Shown here: positions 11,901 to 22,592 of the stretch, one piece after another
Layout: each line of letters opens with the position of its first letter
How positions within the stretch are numbered: position 1 is the first letter of the stretch
Assembly (NCBI GenBank): GCA_902806565.1
Contig: CADCXA010000066.1
Coordinates: 372,001 to 436,000, forward strand
Direction: 5' to 3'
Source of the DNA: Hypoxylon rubiginosum
Taxonomy: Eukaryota; Ascomycota; Sordariomycetes; Xylariales; Hypoxylaceae
DNA: 64,000 nt
Program-made: the position numbers and the translations under genes
Notes under the pieces: model-generated
What the model saw: the letters and a program-made list of their open reading frames with translations, nothing else
Database searches by the model: none
What the model was told of the DNA's origin: nothing

Positions 11901-13600
11901 CGAAGGCGACATCCTACCTGCTGATCTACGTCGGCACCGTGACCGCCTTCATCTCGCTGCAGTTCCTCAACAACTACATGTACCAGCTCGGCGGGTGGAG
12001 GGCGGCCCGGACGATGCACGAGCGGCTCGTCGCGTCCGTCTTCGGCGCGCCGGTGCGGTGGTACGACCGCACGCCCGCGGGCCGCGTCGTCAACCGGTTC
12101 GGCGTGGACGTGCAGTCGCTCGACTCCTTCCTCGTTGACTGGTTGCGCATGAGCCTCGACAACGGCGTCCGGCTCGCGCTGCGGCTTGCCAGCATCGCCT
12201 CCATCATGCCCGCGTTCGCGATCCCGGCGGCCCTCGCCTGCCTGGTCGGCGCCGCGGCGGGAGCCGCGTACACGCGCGCCCAGTTGTCCGTCAAGCGCTT
12301 GTGCGCCGTCCAGGCCTCGCCCGTCTTCTCGCACTTCGGCGACACGGCCGGCGGGCTGGCCGTCATCCGCGCGCGGCGGTCCGGGGACGCCGTCTTCGAG
12401 CGGCTGCTCGCCGGAAAGCTGGCCATCTACCTGCGCGCGCTCGAGGCCCAGTACAACTGCAACCGCTGGGTGTCCGTCCGCTCCGACTTCTGTGCCGCCG
12501 CCGTCGCCGTCTCGGCCGGCTGCATCGCCTACTACAAGTCCGGCTCGCCCGGTCTCGTCGGCTTCTCGCTGACCAACGCCATCGGTCTCAGCCAGACGAT
12601 CCTCACGCTGGTGCGGAACGTCAACGAGCTCGAGGTGGAGCTGAACTCGTTCCAGCGCGTCACCGAATATACGGATATCGAGCCCGAGGCCGATCCGGCG
12701 GAGGAGGCGTCGAAGGCGGAGTCCGTTCCCGCGGCCTGGCCGGCGTCCGGGAAGATCGAATTCCGTGGCGTGACAGCCAGATACTCGCAGGACAGCCCGG
12801 ATGTCTTGCAGGACGTAACATTCTGTGCGAGACCAGGCCAGCGGGTGGCTATCATAGGCCGGACGGGTAGTGGGAAGAGTAGTACTATTCGCTCCCTGCT
12901 ACGCTCCACCGATATTGTATCGGGCAATATCACGATCGATGGCATAGATGTCAACAGCATCCCTCTCAAGCGTCTCCGAGAGAGTATCAGTTTCGTGCCG
13001 CAGGACTCGGTGATTTTCTCTGGGGACATCCGGTCGAACCTAGATCCCTTAAACAAGCTAGACGAGACCGAGCTACAGTCAGTCCTTACGGCCTGCAACT
13101 TAATCCAGGCCGGCGACACCGGCAGCCGAGCAGCCGGCCCCGGACTTTCGGCCCATACCCAAGTGGCGGGCGGCGGCAAGAACTTCAGCAACGGGCAGAG
13201 ACAGGTCCTGGGACTCGCGCGCGCCATGTGCCGACGTTCGAAAGTCGTCATTTTAGACGAGGCGACGGCTTCGGTCGACCACGAGATGGACGTGCGCATG
13301 CAGCAGCTCATTCGCTCCGAGTTTTCAGGGTCCACAATCATCACCATAGCCCACCGGCTCCAGACGATCATCGATTATGACCAGGTCATCGTTATGGAAG
13401 AAGGCAAGGTCCTCGAGTATGTTCAATTCATCCCATGATTTCTGACGGTTTCTTATCGTCTTTTCGATGCTAACCATTTCCATAGGACCGGCTCCCCCGC
13501 CGAGTTGATTAATAGAGAGGGTGCTTTTTGGGGCATGCTGAAGAATAGTGGCGATTACGACGAATTAATAGCGTTAGCGAGACAAGAGAGCCAGCAATGA
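8923..13600 (+). CDS. ABC transporter, ABCC/MRP-type full-length pump
   Basis: An ATP-driven exporter of the multidrug-resistance-associated (ABCC) type, 1500 residues, in exons 8923-9029, 9079-11699, 11757-13416 and 13486-13600. The order is an N-terminal TMD0-like membrane region, TMD1, NBD1, TMD2, NBD2. NBD1 has Walker A GPTSSGKSS, signature LSGGQKQR and Walker B LLLDD, with Asp where a catalytic Glu is usual; this degenerate first site is normal for ABCC proteins. NBD2 is canonical: GRTGSGKSS, signature FSNGQRQ, Walker B VVILDEATASVD, H-loop IAHR. Substrates are unknown; conjugates, drugs or metabolites are likely for the family. The 11.9-12.7 kb part encoding TMD2 is markedly richer in GC at third codon positions than the rest. 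The last 92 nt overlap an antisense gene. Confidence 0.93.
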
Positions 13601-14020
13601 CGGCGCAATAATAAAGTAGATAGGCACCTCCAATAATAGGTCCAAAAAGGAATATACCTGTGAATATTGACTCTATCCAAGAGACCACCACCGCCAAGAA
13701 CCCCGAACGCGGTGGTAGATGTCCTAAAACGCCACTACATGATTTCTTTATTGCACCGAGGGATACCCGGAGAAGCAGATTTGGAAGAGTGGCAAAGAGA
13801 GGGCCGAAGATAATAGCAAGCTGCCCGTCTACATTTCGTCTCCATCCCTATAATTGCGGAACAGAGCGCATGAAGTTCCATAGGAAATTACTCCCTTCGG
13901 ATAGATCTTTGTGAGCGCGGCCTGGGCGGCGATGGCGTGGTCGGTCATCCAGAATTCCCAGCTCAGGTGGTAGGCAAGCTCCTTGGCTAAGTTTTTTCGA
14001 GCTTTGTGGGTGAGATCCAT
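13509..14020 (-). CDS. Small hydrophobic protein, unknown, overlapping ABC gene antisense
   Basis: Two open stretches on the minus strand join into one frame if a 44-nt intron (13848-13891, GTAATT...ATAG) is removed. The start is the ATG at 14018-14020 (MDLTHKARKNLAKELAYHL), and the result is about 155 residues. The N-terminus is charged. The rest has two or three hydrophobic segments: one around FGPLFATLPNLLLRV, then FLFGPIIGGAYLLYY with CAVIAGSLVSLTLL. It ends in a short basic tail. I recognise no family. Support comes from the clean splice that opens the frame and from the membrane-like pattern. Against it are the small size and the 92-nt overlap with the 3' end of the ABC transporter. A further 3' intron could shorten the overlap. 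Confidence 0.5.
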
Positions 14021-14784
14021 GGCTGAGGTTGGTTCAAGGGGTTCAAGAAAAGGGATGAGTACGGTTGGTTTGGAAATTCTGTGGTGTTGAGTGGGCAGGG
14101 TGTGTTGAGCTTGCCTCTCTGTCGGTCGACCTTTGACGACCCATTTTTGTATGGACCTTCAGGTTCGCGATAACCGGCGAAGAGAGGTTTGTGTCACCCC
14201 AGACCCCTCACCCCTCAATGCTCGGATGCCCAACGTCGGGTCTCTTCACAGGCTCTGGTTCTGCAACAAAGCTGATTCTGTTACTTGACACGCAGTTCTC
14301 AACCCCGGCATCATCTGGACACTGGGTTTCTAGTCGCTCTCGGGCCCCGTCTGGCGAGGGCGGCGGACAACGTGGCTGCATTGTGGTTGACTTCTTTCAT
14401 GCTAACTGACTTATTCCAATCCAATAGTAGCGAGTCGGCTCAACCAGAGTCTGCAGACTCGATGGCCAATCCTTCAAGTTCCCTCGCATTGCGACCCTAT
14501 CAGGGGGACCTTTCAGATTACCATTATTCTTGTTAGAGAGTGCCCCAACCTCGCGGCGTTTTTCCGAGCACTCCAAGGGCGTGCGTTGTCGAAGCTGGTT
14601 CTTTGTACCTAGGTAGTTACATGCGCGATAGAGGACCATTCAAGCGCAGCAGCAAAAAAGAACCATGTCCCCAGCTCTAAAGGACAGCCAGGAAGGCCGA
14701 CCCATGTCTTCTCTCACTGCCATTTCGCAGGGCACAATAACTGTCAGTGCCGACATTGTGTCCTAAGATCTCTACTAACCCGCC
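14021..14784. promoter_or_regulatory. Divergent promoter region with uORF
   Basis: Lies between the start of the small minus-strand gene and the start of the coiled-coil protein gene. It contains a 33-codon upstream ORF at 14665-14766 (separate entry) and otherwise nothing recognised. One single match to the cluster motif (CCGGCGA, 14174) is treated as chance. Confidence 0.45.
14665..14766 (+). CDS. Upstream ORF (33 codons) before the coiled-coil protein gene
   Basis: ATG at 14665 in a reasonable context (AACCATGTCC), stop TAA at 14764-14766, and only 18 nt before the main ATG at 14785. If it lies in the leader, it would be translated first and could reduce translation of the main frame. Whether transcription starts upstream of it cannot be told from sequence. 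Confidence 0.35.
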   Translation: MSPALKDSQEGRPMSSLTAISQGTITVSADIVS

Positions 14785-17700
14785 ATGCCGACCCTTTCGG
14801 CCTACGAGGGCCTGGGATTTCCACTGCCAGTTGGATCTCACGCCCATCACAACCGCCACCGGGAATATCCGTCAGACCGGACAACCCAAATTTCCAAGAC
14901 ACCAGCACTAGAACAGCCCTTTCATAGCTCCTCGCAACTCGACCACTTCAAGAAGATCCTGCAGCACTCAAGCGCCACAGCCCGCAATGACGTTCACTCC
15001 CACCCCACGACTGTCCCCGACGTCCCTGGCTCCACCCCGGCAGCTCTCTCTGAAGTGGCTGATGGTGAATCGCTGCGTACTTACCTCAAGGAGCACAAAG
15101 CTGTCGTCATTGGCGGTGTCATTGTTCGCGATACCCACTTGCTTGTAGGTGATGTATTATCGGAAGGCGGCAAGTCCCGAGTTCAGTCCAGGGACTTGCC
15201 CGTGCTGCCGTTCCAGGTCCCCGAATCGAATGGCGTGAGAACACAGCTCAAGTCCTCCCAGCTCGATCCGAGTGCAATGCCGGTACTTGTGTTTCCGGAA
15301 GAGTACATTGCACCACCAGGATTTGAGACTTTGCCGGTTCCTGGCACGAGCATCATCATTGAGAAGGCAGGCCTACGGTTTTTCATGGCTCTGAAGAAGG
15401 AAAAGACGTCCGACCCAAATAGCACCTCCGAGAGCAGCTTGGTCACTAGGAACGGCAGCAGCAGAGAGGAAGCTAGCATCTCAGTCCTCGGCATCGTCAA
15501 GTACGAGAGCGTCATCTTCAAGAGTAGTTTGTACCTGACCAGAATGAAGAACGAGAAAGAGCGTGATTGGCTTGTATTCGGCAGCGCGGACCGCGTCAGA
15601 CTCAGGGAGATCTGGCCATTGATTGCGGAGGACAGCTTTCTCAACCTGCAACTTGACAATGTCGCGGTCATTGCCTCATCCAGGGACAGAAATATGCCCT
15701 CCCGCAAGCATCAGAGTGGACAGACGAGGGGAACCGATGGCATTCACAACGGAGGCCGCGAACATGCGAGTTGGGATGTCGATGTCTTGTCTGAGATCGA
15801 GACACACGGCTATTCCGTCACAAAAGGTACATCCTGAGCATTCTTCGGTTTCTTGTCTCTCCTCGCATTGCAGCTGCTAACACAACACCAACCAGGCTTT
15901 CAAGTCTGCACCACCATTTCAACCTTCCCGCAGCTGGAGCAGCTGAACGGTGGCAAGAAGATCGACGGCCTCATGGTATCCCTGAGTGTCAGTCCAGAGG
16001 GCAAGGTCGATGTGGCCATCAAGCTCCCAAAATCATTTAGGGTAAGCAATCATGACCGTTTCCTTGTAGCTTTCTATCTACTGGGTCTGTCGTGAGGTAC
16101 GCTAACACGCCCTTTCCTTCCTCGGAATAGCTCCAACTCTCCACGCTCGCCTGGTTCTACGATTTTGATGCCTCAGTCGGCGTCGGCTCCGATGGACCGC
16201 AGATTCAGCTCAGCGCAACTCTCGCTGTCATGATGGAGAACTCGGACCCCATTCTCGCCAAGGGCTTGGTCATCGGAACTCTGAAGGGGGCCGCTGGGGA
16301 GCTGTAAGCAACGTCCATACCCTCACATCACTTTACCTTTCGTTTATAGCTAACTATGCCCAGGTTCATGGACCCCGACTCTAAATGGATCAACCCCTTC
16401 GGTCTCAACAAGGAGCTGATCGTCTCCAAACTAGGCATTGGAGTAGGATTCGACTACGCCACTGTCCTCGAGACTGGACCAAAGCGAGTTCAACCCCTCG
16501 CTCCCCCTTACCATTTCATGGCCCAAACACTAACTAGTCCTCTCTACATCAAGCCGTGTCTCCCTCCGAGGTCAAGTCAACATCGGCACCTACCACGGCC
16601 GTCTAGACGTCGGTCTGGACGTCACCAAAGCTGCCGCAGTGTTGCAAGTAGAGCTCTCAACACTCGATGTCGTCGACATAGCTCGCATCGCCAGCATCCT
16701 CCTCGAAGGCTCCGAACCCCAGTTCAGAACCACCGCCCTTCTGCCACCTAGCGCAAAAAGAGGCGACATCGTCTTCAGCGACCTGAAGCTGTACCTCTCC
16801 TCGGGCGCGCAGTTCATGGGACTGCACTACCCGCGCGGGATCCAGCTGCGAGGGAAACTCACATTCTTCGGCAAGCTGGGAGATTTTGACGGGTCGTTCA
16901 CCGACGACGGCGTGATCATCAAGGGCGGGCTGGACGCATTCAGTGTCGGCGGGCTCGAGGTGACCTCGCTGCGGGAGCACAACGGCCGCAAGCGGGCGAC
17001 CTTGGATGTTGAGCTGACCAAGGGGAGGCAGAGGCTCTTTGTGGACGGCGTGGTGCGGTACCATGACCTTGTGCTTAAGATACTGGTGAATGTGGATATG
17101 CAGAGGAGGTACCTGCGGGGGGAGATTGAGATTGGGCTTGCGGATAGTTTGAGTTTCAAACTTAATGCAGCTGTTCAGGTTGGAGGACCGACCATCGGCG
17201 GGGGGTTGGAAGATGCCGTGTGGTGGTTTGAGGGGGAGCTGAAAGGGGGGGTTGTCACGGCCGTTCGTGACAGCATTCTCCAGGGGATCACTGCCCTTGA
17301 GACCAGGGCGAAGCACGCTATTGAGGAGGCAGCGGGAAAGGTAAATTGGCAGCTGGAAGAATTGCATAAAGAGCTGGACAAACGGAAGAAGGTGCTGGGT
17401 GAGCTGCAACGCAAGTCCCGCAAGGAGGTCGCTGCGCGGCAAAAAAAGATCACGAAGGAGAATACGACGCTAAGAAAGCTGCAGGATGAGATTGATAAAC
17501 TTGATAAGCGGTACAGGGAGGCGAAGTCGAAAAAGGACAGCAACGACGCCGAGATTCAAGCGGCAAAGACGAAACGCGATCAGGCGCAGGCAAAGCTGAA
17601 CAAGAAGAAGCGCAAGATAAGGAAAGAATATAACAAAAAGATCAAGAAGCAAAAGGACAACCAGGCGCATTGGGAGTCGGAGAGGAACAGGTTGAAGGAG

Positions 17701-18764
17701 AAAAAGGAGGCATCGTGGGGAGATGTCCTGAGGAAAGCTGAAACCGCTGATGGGAGCTGGAAGTATTGGTCTGGTAAGTTTGCTACCTCCCGGGGGAAGG
17801 CTCTTGGTGTCGCAGGACTGCATAGCTGACTTCGAGAATAACAGGTGTGGAAGGGGAAAGATGGAACTGGCAAAACACTTGCATCGGGAATCTGGACAAC
17901 TGTCAATGGTGGGAAAAGCCGTACTGGGTGAGTTTGACGTGGTTCCATTTCCGCCGCAAACATCAGTGACAGAGTCGGGGGTTCGAGTTTCTAACGCAAT
18001 TTTTGTAGGCCGCGAGGTTGGGCGAAGCCACCCTCGGACTGGAACAGGCTCGCGCCAGCAAAGTAATGGAGGCCGAGCTGCTTCATGCTTTGAGGGCCAT
18101 CACGAACTCGGAGGCATTCAAAACGGTCGAGCGGGAAACCAACAATGCTGTATTCGAGATCGGAAAGTTCGAGCGTGCCCTGGAGAAGCTTGTGACGAAG
18201 GGGCCACAGGCCTACATCGAGGAAATGATTCACGACGAGAGGCGCGATCTGGATCGACAGATCAAACTCCTGAACGACCTCACGGCCGCCAGCAGGGTCC
18301 TCGAGGCGGAGCTCCGGAAAGCTAAACGTGCGCTGGACGAAGGACGGGGCAGGCTCAGCCCGCAGCAAGAAGAGGCACGGAGGCATATTGCCCAGCTCGA
18401 GGCTGAGCTCAAGCTCAAGCCTTTCGAGGAAGAGTATCGCAACAAGGAGCAGGACTACGACGAGATCAAGTCGCAGGCCGACGCGCTCCTCGCGACCCTG
18501 GAGGACATCAAGAAGGGGATCCATGTCGGCGCGGATGTTGTCCGGCAGGTGACGAAGCTGGTCGCCGAGGGCCTTCCTGAGATCAAGAAGATCAAAGGCA
18601 GAGTCAGCTCCGATGCGCTTGCCAAGCATGAACCGCTCATGTTTGAGATCACAGTGGGCTGGATGGGACAGGATCACCTATGCTGTGTAGAGTGGGCACC
18701 GAACCAGGATGCGCAAGAGTTGTATAGCGGCGCGGCGAAGAAGGTGGCCGCTTTGGCTGACTAG
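14785..18764 (+). CDS. Large coiled-coil protein of unknown function
   Basis: Seven exons (14785-15826, 15896-16041, 16131-16303, 16364-16483, 16554-17773, 17845-17927, 18009-18764) give 1179 residues. All phases agree, but the intron at 16484-16553 must use a GC donor (GCGAGT). I do not recognise the family. Residues 1-350 are Ser/Pro-rich then mixed. About 350-745 is rich in alternating hydrophobic strands with repeated short blocks (LRGKLTFFGKLGDFDGSF, GVIIKGGLDAFSVGGLEV), suggesting a beta-rich fold. About 745-895 is a very Lys/Glu-rich coiled coil. Then comes a short Trp/Cys-rich insert encoded by the 83-nt exon, and a second coiled coil at about 930-1100. There is no signal peptide or membrane segment, so it is probably cytosolic. 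It could be structural or a host-defence/effector-type protein; neither is supported by a motif. Confidence 0.8.
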
Positions 18765-19268
18765 TAGGCGGGCCCGTTATGAGAATGCAAATGCCGAAAG
18801 CCCTTTCTCATATCTTTTGTGAGAAGTTCTAATAGACATACATGAACTTCGCGGTATAGCATGCTAGGCTGGCGGCCCATTAGATCTCACACCCAGGCAT
18901 CGCAGTCCCACTCAATCCAATAATTAATTCTCCATGCTCATGTACTCTGGCGAAGCCGAGACTCACAATTTTTTTTTTTCATAATTGTTGGATTACGTGT
19001 ATATTTAATTAAGGGTTCAATTGTGTGTGATTATTCGTGTATCTCAAATATCGTGTGTCCTGGCGATTTCTTAGAATAGCTCCTATAGTAAAAAAACGAC
19101 ATATTAACCCTCGTAAACTCGGGCATAAGAGGTACTCCCTTTCCAGTCCACTAATTAAGCATCATCACCACTTTCGTATTTGTTTTTTCATTCTGCTATA
19201 CAGCATCATCTCTATTAGAGACCTATCTAATAGACCTTATCTACCTATCTAACACTTATTGAGATAAT
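18765..19268. other. Convergent intergenic region
   Basis: The 3' regions of two convergent genes. It becomes AT-rich after 18900, with a T9 run at about 18969-18977. No gene or structured RNA recognised. Confidence 0.4.
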
Positions 19269-21655
19269 TTACAATAACCTTTTTTTAATCCTTCTTACTT
19301 TATTAATAATACCGTTAAACTTATCTTTCACCCAGTTCCAGGTATCTTGCCACCAGGAGGAGCCATCGTTCTCGCCCTCGTCATCATCTTGTGGCGGGCG
19401 AGACGGCTCCTCTGGCTCGACAACAGGATCTACTCCCACTGTTGAAGAAGGTTTCGGAGCCTCGGAATTCGTCGCTACTGGGAGAATAGACATCATCCCA
19501 GTCGCGTTGTCCTCTTCCGCTGTTTCGGACGCAACAGGATCGGCCGGCTCCTCAAAGACCGTGTCCGGGTCGTGCAGACCGACGATCCGGAGCGGCAGGT
19601 GCAGCGTTCCGTTGTTAGGCATGGCTTTCATGCCGATGGAGTCGCAAAGGATATTGTAGACGTTGATATTTTCTGTATTCAGTTTAGTAATGCAATGAAA
19701 CATCCAAGCACACGGAAAAGGGGATGCGTACGGAAAACCTCCACCTTGCTATGAGGTTGGTGTGGGAAAGCAGGCCCGCGAGCGACAAAGATAGCTCTCA
19801 TCAAGGGGTGCTCGTGATCATAACCATGGAGCCCACGAGGGTGGTATACGATACCCTTCGCCTTCGCTTCTGCGATGTCGAACTCGTCGCGGTTGACTAT
19901 CGCCCACCCAGTCTTCGGAATGATCCAAAGCGGAGCAATACGTTTGTTATTGCTGAAATGGTAACGTTCCGGCATGTTCTTATCTCTCAGGTAGACGTCA
20001 AAGTTCGGGTTTGACTTCCCCTTTTCAGCGGCCTGTTCATACAGTAGCTGTAAATCATCCAAATTCTTCGGCCGGATGCCTACAAGGGGCCAACCGTCGA
20101 GGTGCTCGACTTTTTCGATGTCCACTAAGTCTTCAATCTGGATCATCCGGCTGACGTCCGTTGTAGCCATCCCGTGGTCACTGACGATAATAACATTGAC
20201 GATGCTAGTAAGATTCCGCTCCTCAAGACCATGGAAGAGCTGGTCGAGCATCGTGTCAACGTCACTAATCGTCGACCGGATCTCGGTGCTGTTAGGGCCA
20301 TAGCGGTGGCCATCGGAGTCGACGTTGGGAACGTAAGCCGCTATGATTTGCGGCCTCACGTTGCTGGGATCTGCATCGGGATTCTCCAGTCCTGGTTTAT
20401 CGAGGAATTCGAGGATTCGGTCGACCTTCTTGGGCAGCTTTTCCTTGCCATTAAACCTATCGAGAAAGCTCGGTTCCATTCCCGAGATATGGGCTTCGCT
20501 GCCTGGCCACATATGGACAGCCGTGCGGACGCCTTGCTCCTCTGCCGTCACCCAGAAAGGCTCACCTCCCCACCATTTTGGATCTAATGATCGATCGGGG
20601 TCTGTGTAGTAGAATTCCCCTTCCAAGTCCGGGTCCCAGAAAGTGTTGCCAACTACACCGTGGCTCTCCGGGTACAAACCAGTCGCAAGTGTGTAGTGGT
20701 TCTACAAGCATGTTAGTTGAGTGGTAACCGAGGGTTTGGTAGAATAACTTACGGGGAACGTTACGGATGGGAACGACGGTGTCATATATAGCGGCGACAC
20801 GCCTTCTTTGATGAAGGCGCTTAATCTCGGTGTCAACCCCCGATTGAGGAAATCGGCGCGGAATCCATCGAGACTAATAATGAGTGTAGTCGGTAAGAAC
20901 AGGGCGGTGCCGTTGCTCGCGAATTGAGGAGCGGCCTCGGTGGTCGCTCCCTTGCCTAGAAAAGCTTTCCAGACGACAAGAGACAAGAAAGCAACGCCAA
21001 CTATGATGGTGGTATGTATGAGCAGCCACTTCTTCCATCTCCTCTTCTTCGCGGTCTTCGCATCGGAAACTTGCATTAATCGCTTGCGATCGAGCTCGTC
21101 GCTATCGTCTCGGTCACTACTCTCGCCGGTAGAGCTCCCATCCTTAATGCCGCCTTGTTCCATCTCGTACATGAGTATCCCGTCCTCTCCATCGCGCGCT
21201 TCCCTGAGCAGGCGATCTTTCTTTTCCTTCCGTCTTATTCGTCGATTTCTCCGTTTCTCGTCATGCAAGTCCTCAACCGAACTTCCGTTATCTTCTATCG
21301 CGCTTGAGGACTGCCCTACGTTGTAGCTTCTTAACATGCGGATCGGATTCGGCAGAGGTAGAGGCAGAGCAATATTACTCCCTCGCCTCTGGAGATTGCT
21401 TCCTCTTCTTTGGCGCTCCTGCTGGGCCCTTGAGTCTATTATCAGTTTATCCAACTCTTCCTCCTCCATCAGAACCATGCGATCGCGAGCGCGTAGCTCT
21501 CTGCTATTTCTCGCCGCGGCCAGCAATTCGTCATCTTCGCTGTCGGTGTCCTGGTCGCTTCTGCTGTGTAGTGATATGGCATCGTCGTCGTAACGGATGG
21601 GGGAGAGCAGGGATCCGTCCCTCTCAACGTTGGTGTTCAACGGTTGAAGCGACAT
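19269..21655 (-). CDS. Type I phosphodiesterase / nucleotide pyrophosphatase (NPP), type II membrane protein
   Basis: A metal-dependent ectoenzyme hydrolysing phosphodiester or pyrophosphate bonds of nucleotides. The start at 21655 (MSLQPLNTNV) gives a roughly 205-residue cytosolic, strongly charged N-region, one membrane helix at about 210-230 (WLLIHTTIIVGVAFLSLVVW), then the catalytic domain outside or in the lumen. Two introns (about 20703-20752 and 19672-19732) interrupt it; the first falls inside the active-site block. Family motifs are LIISLDGFRADFL (first metal Asp, about residue 263), [20 protein letters not shown] (nucleophile Thr, split by the intron), VPNVDSDGHRYGP, VSDHGMA and a late HGYDHEH, so all metal ligands appear present. 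The C-terminus adds an acidic linker and ends in the lysine-rich KVRRIKKRLL. Confidence 0.92.
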
Positions 21656-22592
21656 TTTCGAAGGAACATATGTGCATATGGATAAGGACGTTGAGACACG
21701 CTCATTCTGTGGAAGGATGTCGAGAAGTACTCGTCGACATTCAGGATTGATGACAGAATGACAGATCAAGGGTGCAAGTCGGCGGCTTCTTTTCCGTTTC
21801 TACGTAGTACATGCGTGAACACAGTCAGTAAGTTTGCCAAATTCACACTGTCCTCTACTGTAGGTACACTTAAAACCTAGCCAATCAATGAATGCGTTGT
21901 AGGCCGCGGATTGCAGGGATCCTATGTCAGCAGGCATGTGCATACGACAGTGGCATGTCCCAACGACGCGTAAGGGGTCTTTTTGGGGATTTCAGCTTTA
22001 GATCTTGAGGTTCTATCAAGTACTTGCGCCTCCTTTCATATAGGTACATATTACCTCCTAGCCCTGTGACATTGCTACGAGTAAAACAGAATCAGAAGTT
22101 AGTTGACATAATGCATGAATATGCATTTAAGCATATATTACATACGGCTTACATACATATTGGACATTGTTCTACTTATAGATATATGAATAATTACCTA
22201 AGAGCCGTCGAGTTCGTCTAATCCTACAGTTATCTAATCTGGTTACGCGATTCCAATCTTTGTTAACCAACAACAATATCACACCCCTAAAAGTTGGGTA
22301 TTGTATTATACCAAAATACCCTTGTTCTTCTAAACTGGTTCGCAGTAACGCCGAAGAATCATACGTCCACGATGCTGCTCAGTGCATTAGCCTTATCAGC
22401 GAGTCCAAGTGAGGATGGTATACGCTCGCGTCATTCACGTGATGGTTGACGTTAGGTATACTGCTTTGTCAGATTTTGTAATTCTGCACTTTTAAACCAG
22501 CTCTAGATGAGGACTACTCTATATAAGGTCGGGACGAGTTGACTAAGTCGAGACTCGTGGGTGTATATTATAACTCAGTATACATTTCCAGG
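21656..22592. promoter_or_regulatory. Divergent promoter region, NPP / FAD monooxygenase
   Basis: 937 bp between two divergent starts, AT-rich from about 22020 to 22330. No coding or RNA signal recognised. A TATATAAGG-like box at 22521 lies about 70 bp upstream of the monooxygenase start. Confidence 0.4.

Noticed and set aside
11801..12572. Long frames on both strands in the GC-rich ABC exon
   Set aside because: Arg/Ala/Pro-rich shadow translations caused by high GC at third positions.
14174..14180. CCGGCGA, a cluster-motif variant outside the cluster
   Set aside because: A single one-base variant in an unrelated promoter is within chance expectation.
16657..17543. Minus-strand frames under the coiled-coil gene
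   Set aside because: Leu/Ser-rich mirror of Lys/Glu-rich coding sequence; no independent support.
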